Below, piece after piece: positions 52,237 to 64,000 of a stretch of 64,000 nucleotides of DNA. This DNA is from Trichinella spiralis (Eukaryota > Nematoda > Enoplea > Trichinellida > Trichinellidae). The position numbers and the translations under genes were made by a program. The notes below the pieces were generated by a model. That model had not been told where the DNA came from. It made no database searches and worked only from the letters and a program-made list of their open reading frames with translations. Location of the stretch: contig CM012954.1 of assembly GCA_000181795.3 (NCBI GenBank), forward strand, positions 10,989,422 through 11,053,421, in the 5' to 3' direction. The number at the start of each line of letters is the position of its first letter. Positions within the stretch are counted from its first letter, which is position 1.

Positions 52237-55200
52237 ATTTCCCATTCAAAATATTCACATATTACATAGATGTTTTCTCTTCATAATTATTATTATTAGT
52301 TTTGTAATTGAGTTTTTTCTTGTGTTTTTGTCAATTTTCTTTTTTCTCCATTCAGTATTGTTTTTTACATACACTGATGAAAATGGGCGTGAATAGGTTA
52401 GCTTGGTTAGTGTTCATCAATTATGTTTTATTTCAAACATTGCTTATCGGTGGTTAAATTATGCGCTCTGGAATGGAACGTCAATTCGACAGTTTTCTGG
52501 GCCGCAGAAGACCTGTTGTAGAAATCACGTCAACTGTGACGTGATTCATCAAATGGCTAACTTTTCATCTGATCATCACCATCAGATAATCATATACATA
52601 TTTTTTGTTTATCATCCAGAGCTTTTTTCTTTTTCTCCACATCCAGTAGTGTAGTTAGTGTGTGTCTATTTTAGCTTTCTTTATTGCCTCTAGTGTTGAG
52701 ATTGGAAATTTCACGTTCACATAATTAATGAAAACTTATTTTGTTTACTTTCGAAATTTGCGTATTCATATTCCTTGAATATTTATAATTTGTTAGTTTG
52801 CGTAGTTTATTTGAAGTTTGAAATGGGGCAGTGTACTAATTGCCAGCGGCATAATTTGGCAGAGGTGAAGCGTATTGTTATTGATCTGTTTGTTGTTGTG
52901 CATCAGTCAGCAGTTGTCTGTCTGTATGTGCAATTTGAATTTGCTTTTCACAATTTGAATTCAAATCTTACCAGAATTTCATTTCAATATCTTTTTTAAT
53001 CTTTGTGAACTATAGTTTAATGTTTTTTCTCCATTTTTTTATTCTTTTTCTCGGTTGGTTTCACTTAATAAGTTATTAGCGTAAGTGGAAGCATGTTTGT
53101 CGACTAGAAATGCCTACAGTTCAGACTGGGGTGGATTTTTTCCAAGTGTATGGTTTTGCAAGTATTCATTTGAATTTTTCACGTTCGGATCGTTTATGAG
53201 AACAATTTTACCCCTTTATCAATAAGCGACGGATGCATTTTTAATAAAACGTTGCTTTGCATTTTATGCATTATCCAGCCGTTGATGGCTTGTTCAATTA
53301 TATCATTACGTTTTTACACTTTGGTTGCACTTTGCACGTTGCAGTTTGAAATAATTTGAATTTGTACGTGCCAAATTAATTTACGAATTGGTAGCATGTC
53401 ACTTTTCAGCTAACCGACTGACAGACGGAAAGACTGAGTCACTGGCTGAAGATGCCAGAGAAAGCAGGCTGTTTAATTTATTATCAAAATTTTGACGCGG
53501 AATTTTTTCATTGAAGAAGATCAGTAATTTGCTTCCAGTTGCAAACAAATAAGGTTGATGTTCAACGATGCAAAAGCTCATTTGCCGCAGCAACAACTCA
53601 GCGGAAGCAATTAAAAATAAATTTCCTTTCAAACACAGGGCAGGCAGGCACCGTTAGTTCCTTTGCTGACCATATATAGCTTCAACGCTAACCAACTTGG
53701 CGACTATTTTCTTCAATTAACTTTCCATTGATTTTGTCCTTGTTGTTGCTTTTTTGTGTCCTTTCGCCTCCGTTACGGCCTGCCGATTATTCTGTCGACC
53801 AGGTTTGCTATCTTTTGAATAGACAAAAAAGCAGCTTCTTTTAAATACAATTTAAATACTTTTGTTTTTGGAGACAAAAAAAACATATGCAACAAAAGTT
53901 ATGTTTAAATTTTCACACATATATATATATATCGTAATGTATCTTCTGTCCATGCTAAGTTTTCTGAATGCGTCAGTCAGTGTTCAATTTCAAACAACAG
54001 AGTAAGCTTACTTGGTATTGGGGTAATGCTTTTTCCCGGCGGCTTTCGCAAGAATATCGACAAAACAGTTGACGAGGTATATTATATAAACCCCTTGAGA
54101 GAGAGAAAGAGATTGAAAGTAGGCTGTCAAACTTCTTCTATTGCTGTGGAAAAAGAATCTCTTTGCTACTTGCACTCTTGTTACTGAACATGCATTGCTT
54201 GTTAACTATCAATAATTTAATCGTATAACTTTTCAAAAAGAAACAAAAAAACATTATTGAGATTTACTGTGATAATAATATTTCATTGTTGATGCTATAA
54301 AGACGTTGGTGACTTTGAATTTAGACGAACATAATTTCAACAAAACATTTTTTCAGAATTGTTTGAGAATTTTTTCACTTTGCTGTTTGAAAAATTTTTT
54401 TATATGCATGCCGTGTATGTACTTGTTTGGCATGACAGTGAAATAAATGTTCTGCAAGATTCATTCATATTCTTTGAAACTTTTTCCAATATAGAAGCAG
54501 AATTTGCGCAATTGATGATATTCAAATTCCACTCTAAAATGTTGGCAATGAACTGTGTTGCATGCAGTTCATGAGAAAAGTGCCTGCAAGGCTCTATCAA
54601 TCAGTTAGGCTTGTCATTCAGGGGCCATATGCATATGGTATCTGCATAGCTATTTATTTATAAATGTACATGCCGTTTAGTTTAGTTGATCGACGTTGGC
54701 AAACAATTTTTGAAATTCACGGCCGCCTGTTGCTTGCTTTTAACGAGTAAGGAACATGCGTAACTTGACTAACTAGTGTTTTACGTTTATTTGGACTGAA
54801 ACACCTAGGTGAAAATGATTTCGCTGTGCAATAAGCAGCTAAACGGTGTTCTATTACAGAAGATTAATTTCATGGGCTTTCTTTTTTTAAAATTTTATTC
54901 CATACACTGACTGAAAGTGAGAATTTGAAATGCTTGTCATGCATGTGTTTAAATGAACATAATACGCGCCGTGTTTTACGTTAAACATGTTTAAAATAAA
55001 TGAAAAATTTCCCATTTTATTCTATCCAACATTGTAAAGTTTCATGCAGTTTCATGTTGCATAATAATCGTCACATGTTGTTAAGTTAATATTTAGAAAA
55101 TATGCAACTATCATCTCATCAATTCATCGTTTATTCAGATTATTTCACGTCTGTTTTATGAAACTTTATTATTGTACACTTCTGCTTGCAGCGAACTGAA

Positions 55201-56857
55201 CTGTTTGAGTGAGTATTCTAGTATATAATATGGTTTGTTCATTGAGAAGGAAAATTTGATCGCGTTATAAAAATTATTTGTCATGTGCAATTAATTTGTT
55301 GCTAGTACTTGGTTTCTTCCATTACTTAATTAAAATGTCATCAGAGCTAGCTAGCTATTGACGTCTGATCAGAGCAGTCTTATTTTTCCATATATGTATA
55401 TATGTATATATATAGAAGTTACAGGCGAGTTTAATGCATTTACAAATGATTTCTTCTCTCAACTCTACCTTTTGATTTCTGTTGTCGTCAATGTGAGCAT
55501 TTTTTTCACTTTATTTATTTGCATTTCAAAATTGCAATTGGTGTGATTGATGGTGCTGAAAAAACAAGCGTATGCATATTTATTTTATAGAGTAAATCCG
55601 TTTGTGAAAATGTAAACTTTTTTTCAAGTTTTGCTTCAATTAAGCATCAGTTGATAGAAGAAACTTTCAAGAGGTATAATTATTTTTGTTCTTCATTTTT
55701 TGTGATTGAAAATTATTTCAAAAAACGTGTCTTATTTCTAATCTATAATTGCTGCTTGATTGGCAAAGTGCCGATTGGTGGCAGTCGTTTTCACATCACT
55801 GAAAACAGTTAAGCGTCGCCTCCGCTTCCGGAAACGACGAAGCTCTTTGGCTTTGCTGAATGAAGTTTGTTGCTTCTCGAAGCGTTTGTTTAATTTTATT
55901 CAATCTAGATGCAATTTTCTGTCTGTTCCATCTGTTATTCCGAGGTTTTATCGCTCGAAGCTGTCGACGTGTATGTGTGTGTGGAGCTTTTTGAATTTTT
56001 GAGCAATGCAGTAATTTTTTCTCGAATATTGTTCAGACGCGCACACATATACACGCACAGTTAATTATTTGACAGAGAATTTGCATTTTTTTCTTCTTTT
56101 TCGTTTGCATAATTGCATTTCTACATATAATGCTGCAGTTGTGATGGGTGTTGTTGTAATGAGAATAAAACTGACATTATTAAGACTGATCAGCAGGCGA
56201 GCAGCAATGTTCAGCGTCAGTCAGGCCCTTCGGTCAGTTGATGTGCTGCTCTGTTTTGCATCATCACATCTTGTTTACTTTTGTTTGCTTTTTCATTCAA
56301 ACGATGACGAGTGATCTCTGTGTGCGCACACAACTTGCGTTTTCTTCTGCCATCTCTGCACTGAAATAATATACGGTTCATGCTTTTTGGCTGTTGCGCA
56401 CACTGATACTGTGAGATTTCTGAATCAGCAGCTGAAAGAGTAGTAGCCGACTGTTTTAAATATATTACTGCTGACTGCTTGCAAGTTATTCGCTCGTTTG
56501 AGAATGTGCGTGCTAGCTAGCTAGCTAACAACATATGCGTATTATGTAAATTGAAGTTGGGATCAGTTCGGTTGATTGGTGATGTTCAGTGGTAGTTTTA
56601 TAGCATCGTCAAATCCTCTTCACTATTCTCTCTGCCTCTCATTATGGCAGATGGTACTTTATTTCAAAGGAGTAGTACAATTGAGTTATTCGGTGCCCCA
56701 GTGTGATGATCAAAATCGATGCACACAGCACGGTCTGCATGATGAATGTGCTCTCAGTTTTGGCAGTTTTTCTCTTTTGTCCAATCGTTTACAACCTATA
56801 ACGTCATTGACTAATAAAAATAAATAAGCACCATTGTTAGTATTATTACTTTTGTAG
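52237..56857. other. AT-rich non-coding stretch
   Basis: About 4.6 kb with no supported exon; a probable intron if the flanking exons belong together. An AT run near 53921-53932 and a CTAG repeat near 56513-56526 are visible. One basic open frame at 55760-56002 lacks an ATG and splice context. Confidence 0.35.
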
Positions 56858-57544
56858 AGGCGAACACGGTTGCCGCCGACTCAGAACCAACAGCGATGGG
56901 CTTGCTCCGCATGCAAAATGGTGAAGCTCGTCGTGCCACGTGGCTTTGGCAAAGCAACGGCGATTTGTCCGTCGTCAACTTACCCCAAACAGTGCGAACC
57001 GACCATTTGGACAAGCCGTACTATTCGATGAACAATTTGACTGAACCGGACGGTGTGGATTCAGTTGCGTTGTTGAAAATGGAACCCACGCCCAGAGGAT
57101 GGGTAAAATTGGAAAATGCCAACCGCGTCGCTTCGGTCGAGCCGATGTACACCAGTGCTGAACAGCACGCGGAGGTTCAATCAGCCCGGGGTCCGTTCGA
57201 ACGGCAACGCCCTCATATGAGAGGTCGAAGACCCTGTCGACCGCCTGCATTGTATACAGGCAGTGCGTGGGACGTGAGACCGACAACCGCTGCTGGTGAA
57301 CAGCAGCAACTCGCTACGAAGAAGTCAACATATGCACAGTCGTCGGATGTTGTCAAAACGTCCGGCAAGAAATCCGCATTTGTCCGAGGCTTGTGCGATT
57401 TGGCGAGCGTTGAACGCCTCAGGCAATGGAAGGCGAAACTGCCATTGGTAAATAGAGGGCGGCAGCAAAAGAATTGCCATACTATTATTACTAATGAACA
57501 AAATCATTTGCCTACGCTTTGGTCTTCAAACGTGGAAATACCAA
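56858..57544 (+). CDS. Large internal exon of an unrecognised gene
   Basis: 687-nt open exon with acceptor TTTTGTAG (AG 56856-56857) and strong donor GTGAGT at 57545. It starts and ends in phase 1, so it could be included or skipped without frame change. Encoded segment of about 229 aa: LLRMQNGEARRATWLWQSNG, NLPQTVRTDHLDKPYYSMNN, VALLKMEPTPRGWVKLENAN, then a basic, disordered region and HLPTLWSSNVEIPS. Composition is GC-rich and protein-like, unlike the flanks. No domain is recognised. The gene must continue downstream, beyond any exon I can identify here. Confidence 0.6.
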
Positions 57545-57551
57545 GTGAGTG

Positions 57552-57579
57552 TTATTTATTTATTTATTTATTTATTTAT
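57552..57579. repeat. (ATTT)n microsatellite
   Basis: About seven TTTA units starting a few bases after the GTGAGT donor. Confidence 0.85.
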
Positions 57580-60277
57580 ATGCCTAACTTTTAACTGTTT
57601 ATTATCAGTGGATGGATAATTTTTTAAATTTGACATATTTTATCACAACACTTTAATTGCAACTTTATTGTAACATTCATTCTATAGCGTATTATCATTT
57701 CACTTCTTATCTATCTTTGGTCATCTGTTAGCTGAACAGTTTTGCTGTTCGAGATTTTTCACTTTAACGTTAGCGGTTTCATTTGCTCGTCAATTTCTTT
57801 CTTCTTTTTGCTTCAGTTTATCAACTGCTGAAATTCGGGTATTCATTCATATTTTTTTTCACTTGGTCGTAGTGTAATTTTTATTTTTCAAAAATATTTC
57901 ATTCACTCATCAATAGCTTGCAGTGTAATAAACGTTGCATCTACAAGCTTCATAGGTTATATATTCAACTCTGCTTTAGAAATTAATAACAAATAAAGGT
58001 TTGCATTAGATTTTTCTTGGAAGAATGTAAAGCGTAGATATACTATTATCATTATATTAACGTATTCTGGGTAAATTTTGTCACGATCAATTTTAGAAAC
58101 ACACTTTTGAGAGTTTTTTGTTGTTGGTTTTTTAAAGCATTTAATTCTTATCGATGTGGATAGACACACAATTTTCTGCTATGCATCGACCGACATGTTG
58201 TATTTTTATTTTTCAACTTTAGCAGCAAAACGACAAATGTGCTGTTTTTGTTTGTGAACAAAAGAGACACGAATTTGATACGAGCAACGTTTATTGATCA
58301 CATTTTAAGCATGAGCACCAGCTTAGCAGCTGAATGACATGAAAATTGAATTTCAAACATCACTGTGCGCTTTCTCGTTGCTGAAAGCTTTGCCGGGTGG
58401 GTGGTTGATTTGCAATAAATGAAATTTCACAATTTTACAATATCAAATATAAAATATTTCTAATTTAGATCAATTTTTCCAATGAAATAATTATCAGAGT
58501 TTAGAAAAATTAAAAATTTAATTAAAAGAAAAAGATAAGCGTACATTTTAGTTCATATTGTAATTTTTTTGAAAATTAAGTACATATTGTTGGCCGCCAA
58601 TGGCAGAGAAATTGACTAGTATTATGCTGCTGCGCATATTAATGAAATTGTTTTCATCACAATCGTTTCTATACATTAGTGTTTTTTTAGTTTTTAATTA
58701 TATTTTTGTCGTGCACTTATTGGGTTTATACGAGTCGGTGACTTATACAAGCGAAAGGTTTGCAATTGAGACAAATTGAAATGGTGGTGCACGCATAATT
58801 TTAAACTGGATAATTTTTTGATTAATTTAAACTTTATTGTTTGTTTTCCTTTTATTTATAAATATTTTGTTTATGAATAATACAGCCTAGTAGGGTAGGG
58901 TTAGTTAGTAGTAGTTAGTATTGTTGGATTTGCATTGAATTTTCTTGGCAATTGCTTTTGGTTCAACACTGTTTGCTGCTGTTGATTCAGTGCGGGATGG
59001 GGTTCATTTATTCGCTTTCGGTAGTTGTTCTAATCGGTTTAGCATTTGTTGCTCATTTGTTTACTCTCTCTCTCTCTCACCGCTTTTCTTCATGAACGCT
59101 TGCCATTTCGACTCTTCATAATCTGCAATCCAGATGCAAATGGCTGTTTTGATGGCCAACGTTGATCAAAATGGGCTTATCCATTTTGCATATGAATCTT
59201 GCCCGCATGAGCAATAGCAACAATGTTGAGCTTCTTTAACTCAACTGCCGGAAAATATTGGCAAATTCAACAGTAGCTGGTTGTTCATCAAGACATTTCA
59301 AAATGATTTAACTAAACAATATATATTTGACCAATTTGAAATGTTCCGTTTCTTTTCATATTTCTTGGTTTTTCTTAGAGAAACAAGAATGTGGAACTGA
59401 TTTATTAAAAATAACTAAATAATAAGCGTCTAATATAGTTGTAGCAGTTGGATATTTAATTATTTAACGTAGTTAGTTGCAGCTGATTGTAGAAACATGG
59501 TTTTGAGGACATGGCTATATATACATATATAATGGAAGAGTCAGTGTAATTTTTTTTATTTACACAATGCTTTTACCCAAACGAATTTGATCACTCGATT
59601 TTATTTATTTCTTTTCACTCTGCCAAGCTCATTTTACGCAATTATTATGTATTTACGGTGAAAATTTGCAATATTTTTCGTTTACATATAGTGTGAGAAA
59701 TTCTCATTGTGTGTTGTTTGTGTTGTTGCTTACAATTGCTTGAAATCAACGAAATTATATTCCCCTGTGGCCTGTTTCCAGATGTTAAAATGGTGCAGCT
59801 GTTTGTTATTGATAATTGCTTAAATTTGCGCAAAACATACAGCGTTTGTTTGTTGTATAAAGCTAAAGAAAACAATCGGTCTAGCCGTTGGCTGTGCTTG
59901 CTCAGTGCAGAGAGTGGAAATGCTTGAAAATAAAATTCCTACTGAATGCAATGAAGTGTGGTGATTGGTCATTATTTTGAGACAAGAGAACAAAAAGGAC
60001 AACCAAGTGTCAGTTTCAGTTAAGATATTATAATTAGCATTGAGCTTTTTTCTCTGGCCGACGATTGACCAATCAACTGAATAATGAACCAACCCCTGTG
60101 CACACCGGTCGATCGATGTTTTCCCAACTATGTCACAGAACGTCATAGTGCTTCTATTGAATCGATGCAGAAGTTGTCGTGCCGTCGTTGCTGTTGGATG
60201 CGGTGAAATGTTGTACTTTTGAAAGCAGCACTGTTGCATCTTTTTGCTCATCTTTTGCTACTGTTGCTCAAAGTTGG

Positions 60278-60303
60278 ATTTGTTTGTTTGTTTGTTTGTT
60301 TGT
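60278..60303. repeat. (TTTG)n microsatellite
   Basis: Six TTTG units about 60 bp upstream of the candidate alternative first exon. Confidence 0.85.
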
Positions 60304-60365
60304 TATTTTGTGTTGTGGAAATAATTAACAGTAGAAGAAGAAGAGCAGAGAAAAGAAGAAAGAGA

Positions 60366-60453
60366 ATGTCACTTTTGCACGATGTACGAAATTATTTGTC
60401 GCTCAGAAATTACACCAGGCGTCCAGCTCGTCGTTTTCAACATCATCCCACCG
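60366..60453 (+). CDS. Candidate alternative first coding exon
   Basis: ATG followed by 29 codons (MSLLHDVRNYLSLRNYTRRP, then ARRFQHHPT) and a GTAATC donor in phase 1. The large exon at 56858-57544 also ends in phase 1, so both could splice to the same downstream exon, as expected for an alternative promoter. Preceded by a purine-rich 5' leader. Small and basic, no domain recognised. Confidence 0.3.
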
Positions 60454-63400
60454 GTAATCGTTTGTTGTGTAGATGGTGCGGTTGAAGTTCAAAGCTAATA
60501 ATTTTCAGAGCTTTCACATCTTTTATTTTTGCATTTGGTACAGTAGTCCACCGTTTGCTTTTCTTTCATTCTGTTCACTTTTTCACAACCTTTCGAAACT
60601 GGTATATCTAAATTGAGTTGCAGTATTTTGCAAAAGAACTTGCGCAATAATCGATGTTTGCGGTTATTTATGTTTCTTCAAAATTATGTTGCTGTCGTTG
60701 TTGTTGTATGTCGCATTATATAACTATGCATAATTGCTAGCGAGCCAGCCTCCAATGCGAAAGTTCACTTTGAAATAAAAAATGGTCGACGCGTTACTCT
60801 TTCGGGCAGAACTGTGAATTGAATGGGTGAAATTTGTCAGGGGATTTTTCAAAATTTTATTTCAAATTTATTTTTCTCTTCGCCACATGCTTTTCCTCTC
60901 AGCTTGAACGGAGTTATGCTTTAAGAGAGGGGAAAAACACTTTTTAAAATTGAATTAAATGTACAAAGTAGTGGTGGTGGTGATGTTTTGTCGAAGTAAG
61001 CAAGCAGCAATTTTCAGAAGGTGACGGTTTTGGTTCTTCGTTCTCAGGATCAGCGTTATGCTTCTTTTTTTTTACTTTTTGCTCTCCTTTATCTCTGTTG
61101 AAATTACCATAGAAAAAAGTATACTGTTTGTTTGTCTGCAATGGTAAATTGTTTGTTTCGACATTGATAACGGTCGAACATAAATTATTGAAAATATTAT
61201 TTATTGAATAATGAATTATGATTGTGAAAAAAGAAGAGATAATTCAAAAGATAACGTGTTCTATTTTATTCAGTGGGTAGTGCATGTGGTAGCATTACAT
61301 TTTACGAGTTGTTCAATCCTCAGTTTCAATAGAATCAAGTAGCAGTAGCAGGTGCGCTGCCGACGTGTTGTGCTGCATCTTTTTGCCGATTGAAAACTCT
61401 CATATTGACATATCATTGCCTAGAGGATGTTTCAGAAATATTTGTTGAATATCTTTATGTAGATAATTTCATCATGTAGCAACGAATGAATGAATGAATG
61501 AATGTTCAGTGTAAACTTTTATTTATTACTACTACTCGTTTCATGGTTACAGGTAAAATAGCAAATTGTATTTACGCCCATGTGTAAGAGAGATTGTTAG
61601 TTCAGAATGGTTTTGGGTTGTTCTTTTTCAATGGTAAAGCTGCATTTGACGATAATAATACAAAGAAGAGGGGCTGTTTAAAGAAGAGCAGTTTAATATT
61701 TGATTGACTGCTCAGTCGGTCTCGGTCGTGCAGCTGTTAAAACCGAAGCAAATTAATTCAACTTGGAAAATGCAGCAATTTGGAAAAATAATTTTTCAAC
61801 GATACGACCTTATTTTGAAAATTGAATTAAACAAATTGAATCACTTATTTAAACGACACCACAGCTAACCATCAGTTGATGGTTAGCATGTAATTTTTTC
61901 CATTTCCAACATGTGGTTCGCTTTTTCTTTTGGTCGTTACATGAATTACTACGAGGCATAATTTTTTTTTATTCTTAGGCAATTTGTTCCACCAATTTAC
62001 TGAATAATTAGTTAGTTCATGTCGGTTTGTAGAATATTTAATATATTATCAGTTTTAAAAATTCAAATTCTACCCACCACATTCATAGCTAATTATCTCC
62101 ATCTAGCTGTTAGAACAGAGAAATGGAAAACAGTGTTGTTATTACAGAGATAACAAAATGGAAATAATATATGCTACATTAGATGGGCTAATTTTTTTTT
62201 TCTTTGCATATTCTGGTGGAATTTTTGCTTCAGTAAGTTGAACGGAATTGCGTCGCTGTGGCGGCTGTTCAAAAGGAAAGGGAAGAAAAAATCGAAAAGC
62301 ATTTGCTGATTTTAATCTGCACAAATTAAACTATTGAAAGCGTTTGATGAGAGAGAGAGAAAGTTGAATTTGTTTTCGCAAAGAAGCAGACGTTGGCAAA
62401 GCGGTGCTGCTTGTGGATGCTTGCTTGTTTTGCTTATTGCATGCGGTAGAAGCAATTTTCATAAATTGAACCTGCTATTCTTGGCAAGGTCATCCGTTAT
62501 TATTATTATTATTATTATTCATGCTGTCCAAATGATGGTAGAAGGGCAGACAGTTTGGAAGCAATTTTTCACTTTGGAAAATTAAGCCATGCTTATTCCA
62601 CTCACTTTGCTGAGATGATTCATTCGATTATGTTTATTTTTAATTTGTTTATTGTTTGTTTGTTTTTTCAGTTTTAAATTTTTAAGCTAAAGTTGAAGGG
62701 AGGAAAAAAGCACGAATTGCTGCTGTTATATTTCTTGTGGATATAAAGATATTATATATATAAATCTTTGCGTTCATTCAATTCTGCAGGTTTGATTCTT
62801 TTCACAAGCAAAGCTGATCATATTTCTCCACCGTAAACAAAATAATTATTCCCTAGTGAATTAACATTTTCCAAGCACAACTGCTAATTTTTTTTTAATA
62901 TTCGGCAAAAATATCAATTCTCTCTCTATTGCATATCGATTTCGATAAGTAGTGATTGACGAAACGACACTTGTATTTTCAATGTTCGGGAATAAATTTA
63001 TTTTAAAAAAAATTCAATTTTTCTCAATAATTTCTTATTGCAAGTATAGTAAATAATATGTATTGTTTTTTTTCATTCGTGGATCATAAAAAATAGACTC
63101 TACAGTAATTTCCCATAATAAATCAGTCATTGTGCAGTTATTGCATCCTGTTTTACAATTGGGTCGTCCAGTTCTATGCTGTTCTCTTAATTTTGTATCT
63201 TTGCTGCGCACTACTTGATTGTTTACTCATCACTGCAATAAATGCTGTTCTGCATTCTGTATCCGGATTTTCGGTGGGGTTTAATTGCAAACATTATAGC
63301 TGGCTAGCTAACTGTAGCTGAACAACATTTATTACCATACTCATTTCACCTCCCAACCTCTTTCCCTCTCTCTCTCTCTGATCATGGTTTTCAATTTTGA

Positions 63401-64000
63401 CATCTGTCATCGATTTTATGGCAGTTTCTTTCTTTTCCTTTTCAGCAATAAACATTCTTGAAATATTTTTCTGATGAATCATTAAATTGTTTTGGTTTTT
63501 CTTTTTCAATACTTGTAGAAAAAATTGAACACTGTACTTTTTATCTTGCTTTATATCTTTCTTCACTTGTGTAGATTTTTATTTATTTCAAAAAAAAGAT
63601 CTGCTTAAATACTTTTGATGAATTTCCTTGTGCACTTCAAAAAATGGATATAAATTTGCAAATTAATAAAAGTTAACAGGTTATTACAAATTGATGTTAT
63701 TTTTTTCGTATATATTTTTCTTCTGCTGACAATAGAAACTTTAATCGGCTTGATTTATATTTAATGGCGCAAGCATTTTTGGGGACAGTTGGTTTACTAA
63801 TCGGTATCTATTTGAAATTTTGCAATTTTTCTGAAAAGTCGTCATCCATCATTTTTTACAGTGAGATGAATGAAGATAAGTTGCATTACAACATTTGTTT
63901 TTTTTTGAATTTATTATTTCTTCTTTGTGCTGATGTGCAGATTTTAATTTGTCAAAATTAGTTTGTTGGTAAAATGGACGTTTCAATTATCTTACTTGAT
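60454..64000. other. AT-rich non-coding stretch to the window end
   Basis: No supported exon, RNA gene or mobile element. It contains GAAT (about 61485-61504) and TTA (about 62499-62519) repeats and many T runs. Probably intron of the gene starting upstream, or intergenic. Confidence 0.35.

Larger units (their letters stand above)
57545..60365. other. AT-rich non-coding stretch after the large exon
   Basis: A probable long intron beginning with an ATTT array (57552-57579) right after the donor. No exon is supported. A CT run lies near 59066-59078. Confidence 0.4.

Overview
The window is animal nuclear DNA. It is AT-rich, with many intron-split genes, GT-AG introns of about 50-80 bp beside some of several kb, AATAAA poly(A) signals, and many simple repeats (TTA, TTG/CAA, GATG, GT, GA). 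It holds animal-specific families (PAK kinase, FMR1, LGN/Pins). A secreted PAN plus lustrin-type Cys-rich protein hints at a nematode. C. elegans is understood to lack FMR1, so an early-branching (Trichinella/mermithid-like) nematode is a possibility. That placement is inference.

Layout. 181-2542 (-): complete PAK-type p21-activated kinase, 9 exons, 534 aa. 3815-7285 (+): complete FMR1-family RNA-binding protein, 14 exons, 589 aa, head to head with PAK across about 1.3 kb. 8459-9673 (-): Cys-rich secreted protein of unknown family, tail to tail with FMR1. 10993-12163 (+): secreted PAN/apple plus lustrin/WAP-like protein with a tandemly duplicated 75-nt exon. 13850-14875 (-): gene related to the zinc-finger part of RNF220, with no RING visible; its 5' end was not found. 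18744-about 19587 (-): GC-rich exons of an unrecognised proline/alanine/glycine-rich protein. 22365-23949 (-): crotonase/enoyl-CoA hydratase family enzyme, 7 exons, with a basic N-terminus that may be a mitochondrial leader. 27682-44380 (+): complete LGN/Pins (GPSM2) polarity adaptor, 14 coding exons, 720 aa, N-terminal TPRs and four C-terminal GoLoco motifs. 45-64 kb: gene-poor; three or four GC-rich exon candidates suggest the 5' part of a long plus-strand gene that leaves the window.

The 7.6-kb first coding intron of LGN carries a 2,159-bp piggyBac element (29947-32105) flanked by TTAA. Its 5' half has been replaced by an inverted copy of its 3' end, giving arms of about 630 bp and only a C-terminal transposase fragment of 238 codons.

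The genes do not form a pathway or operon. PAK (a Rho-GTPase effector) and LGN (spindle orientation through G-alpha-i) both act in cell polarity and cytoskeleton, but their proximity is probably chance. No new multi-gene system was found. The best leads are the rearranged piggyBac element, the RNF220-like protein without a RING, the duplicated-exon secreted protein, and the gene-poor 45-64 kb region.
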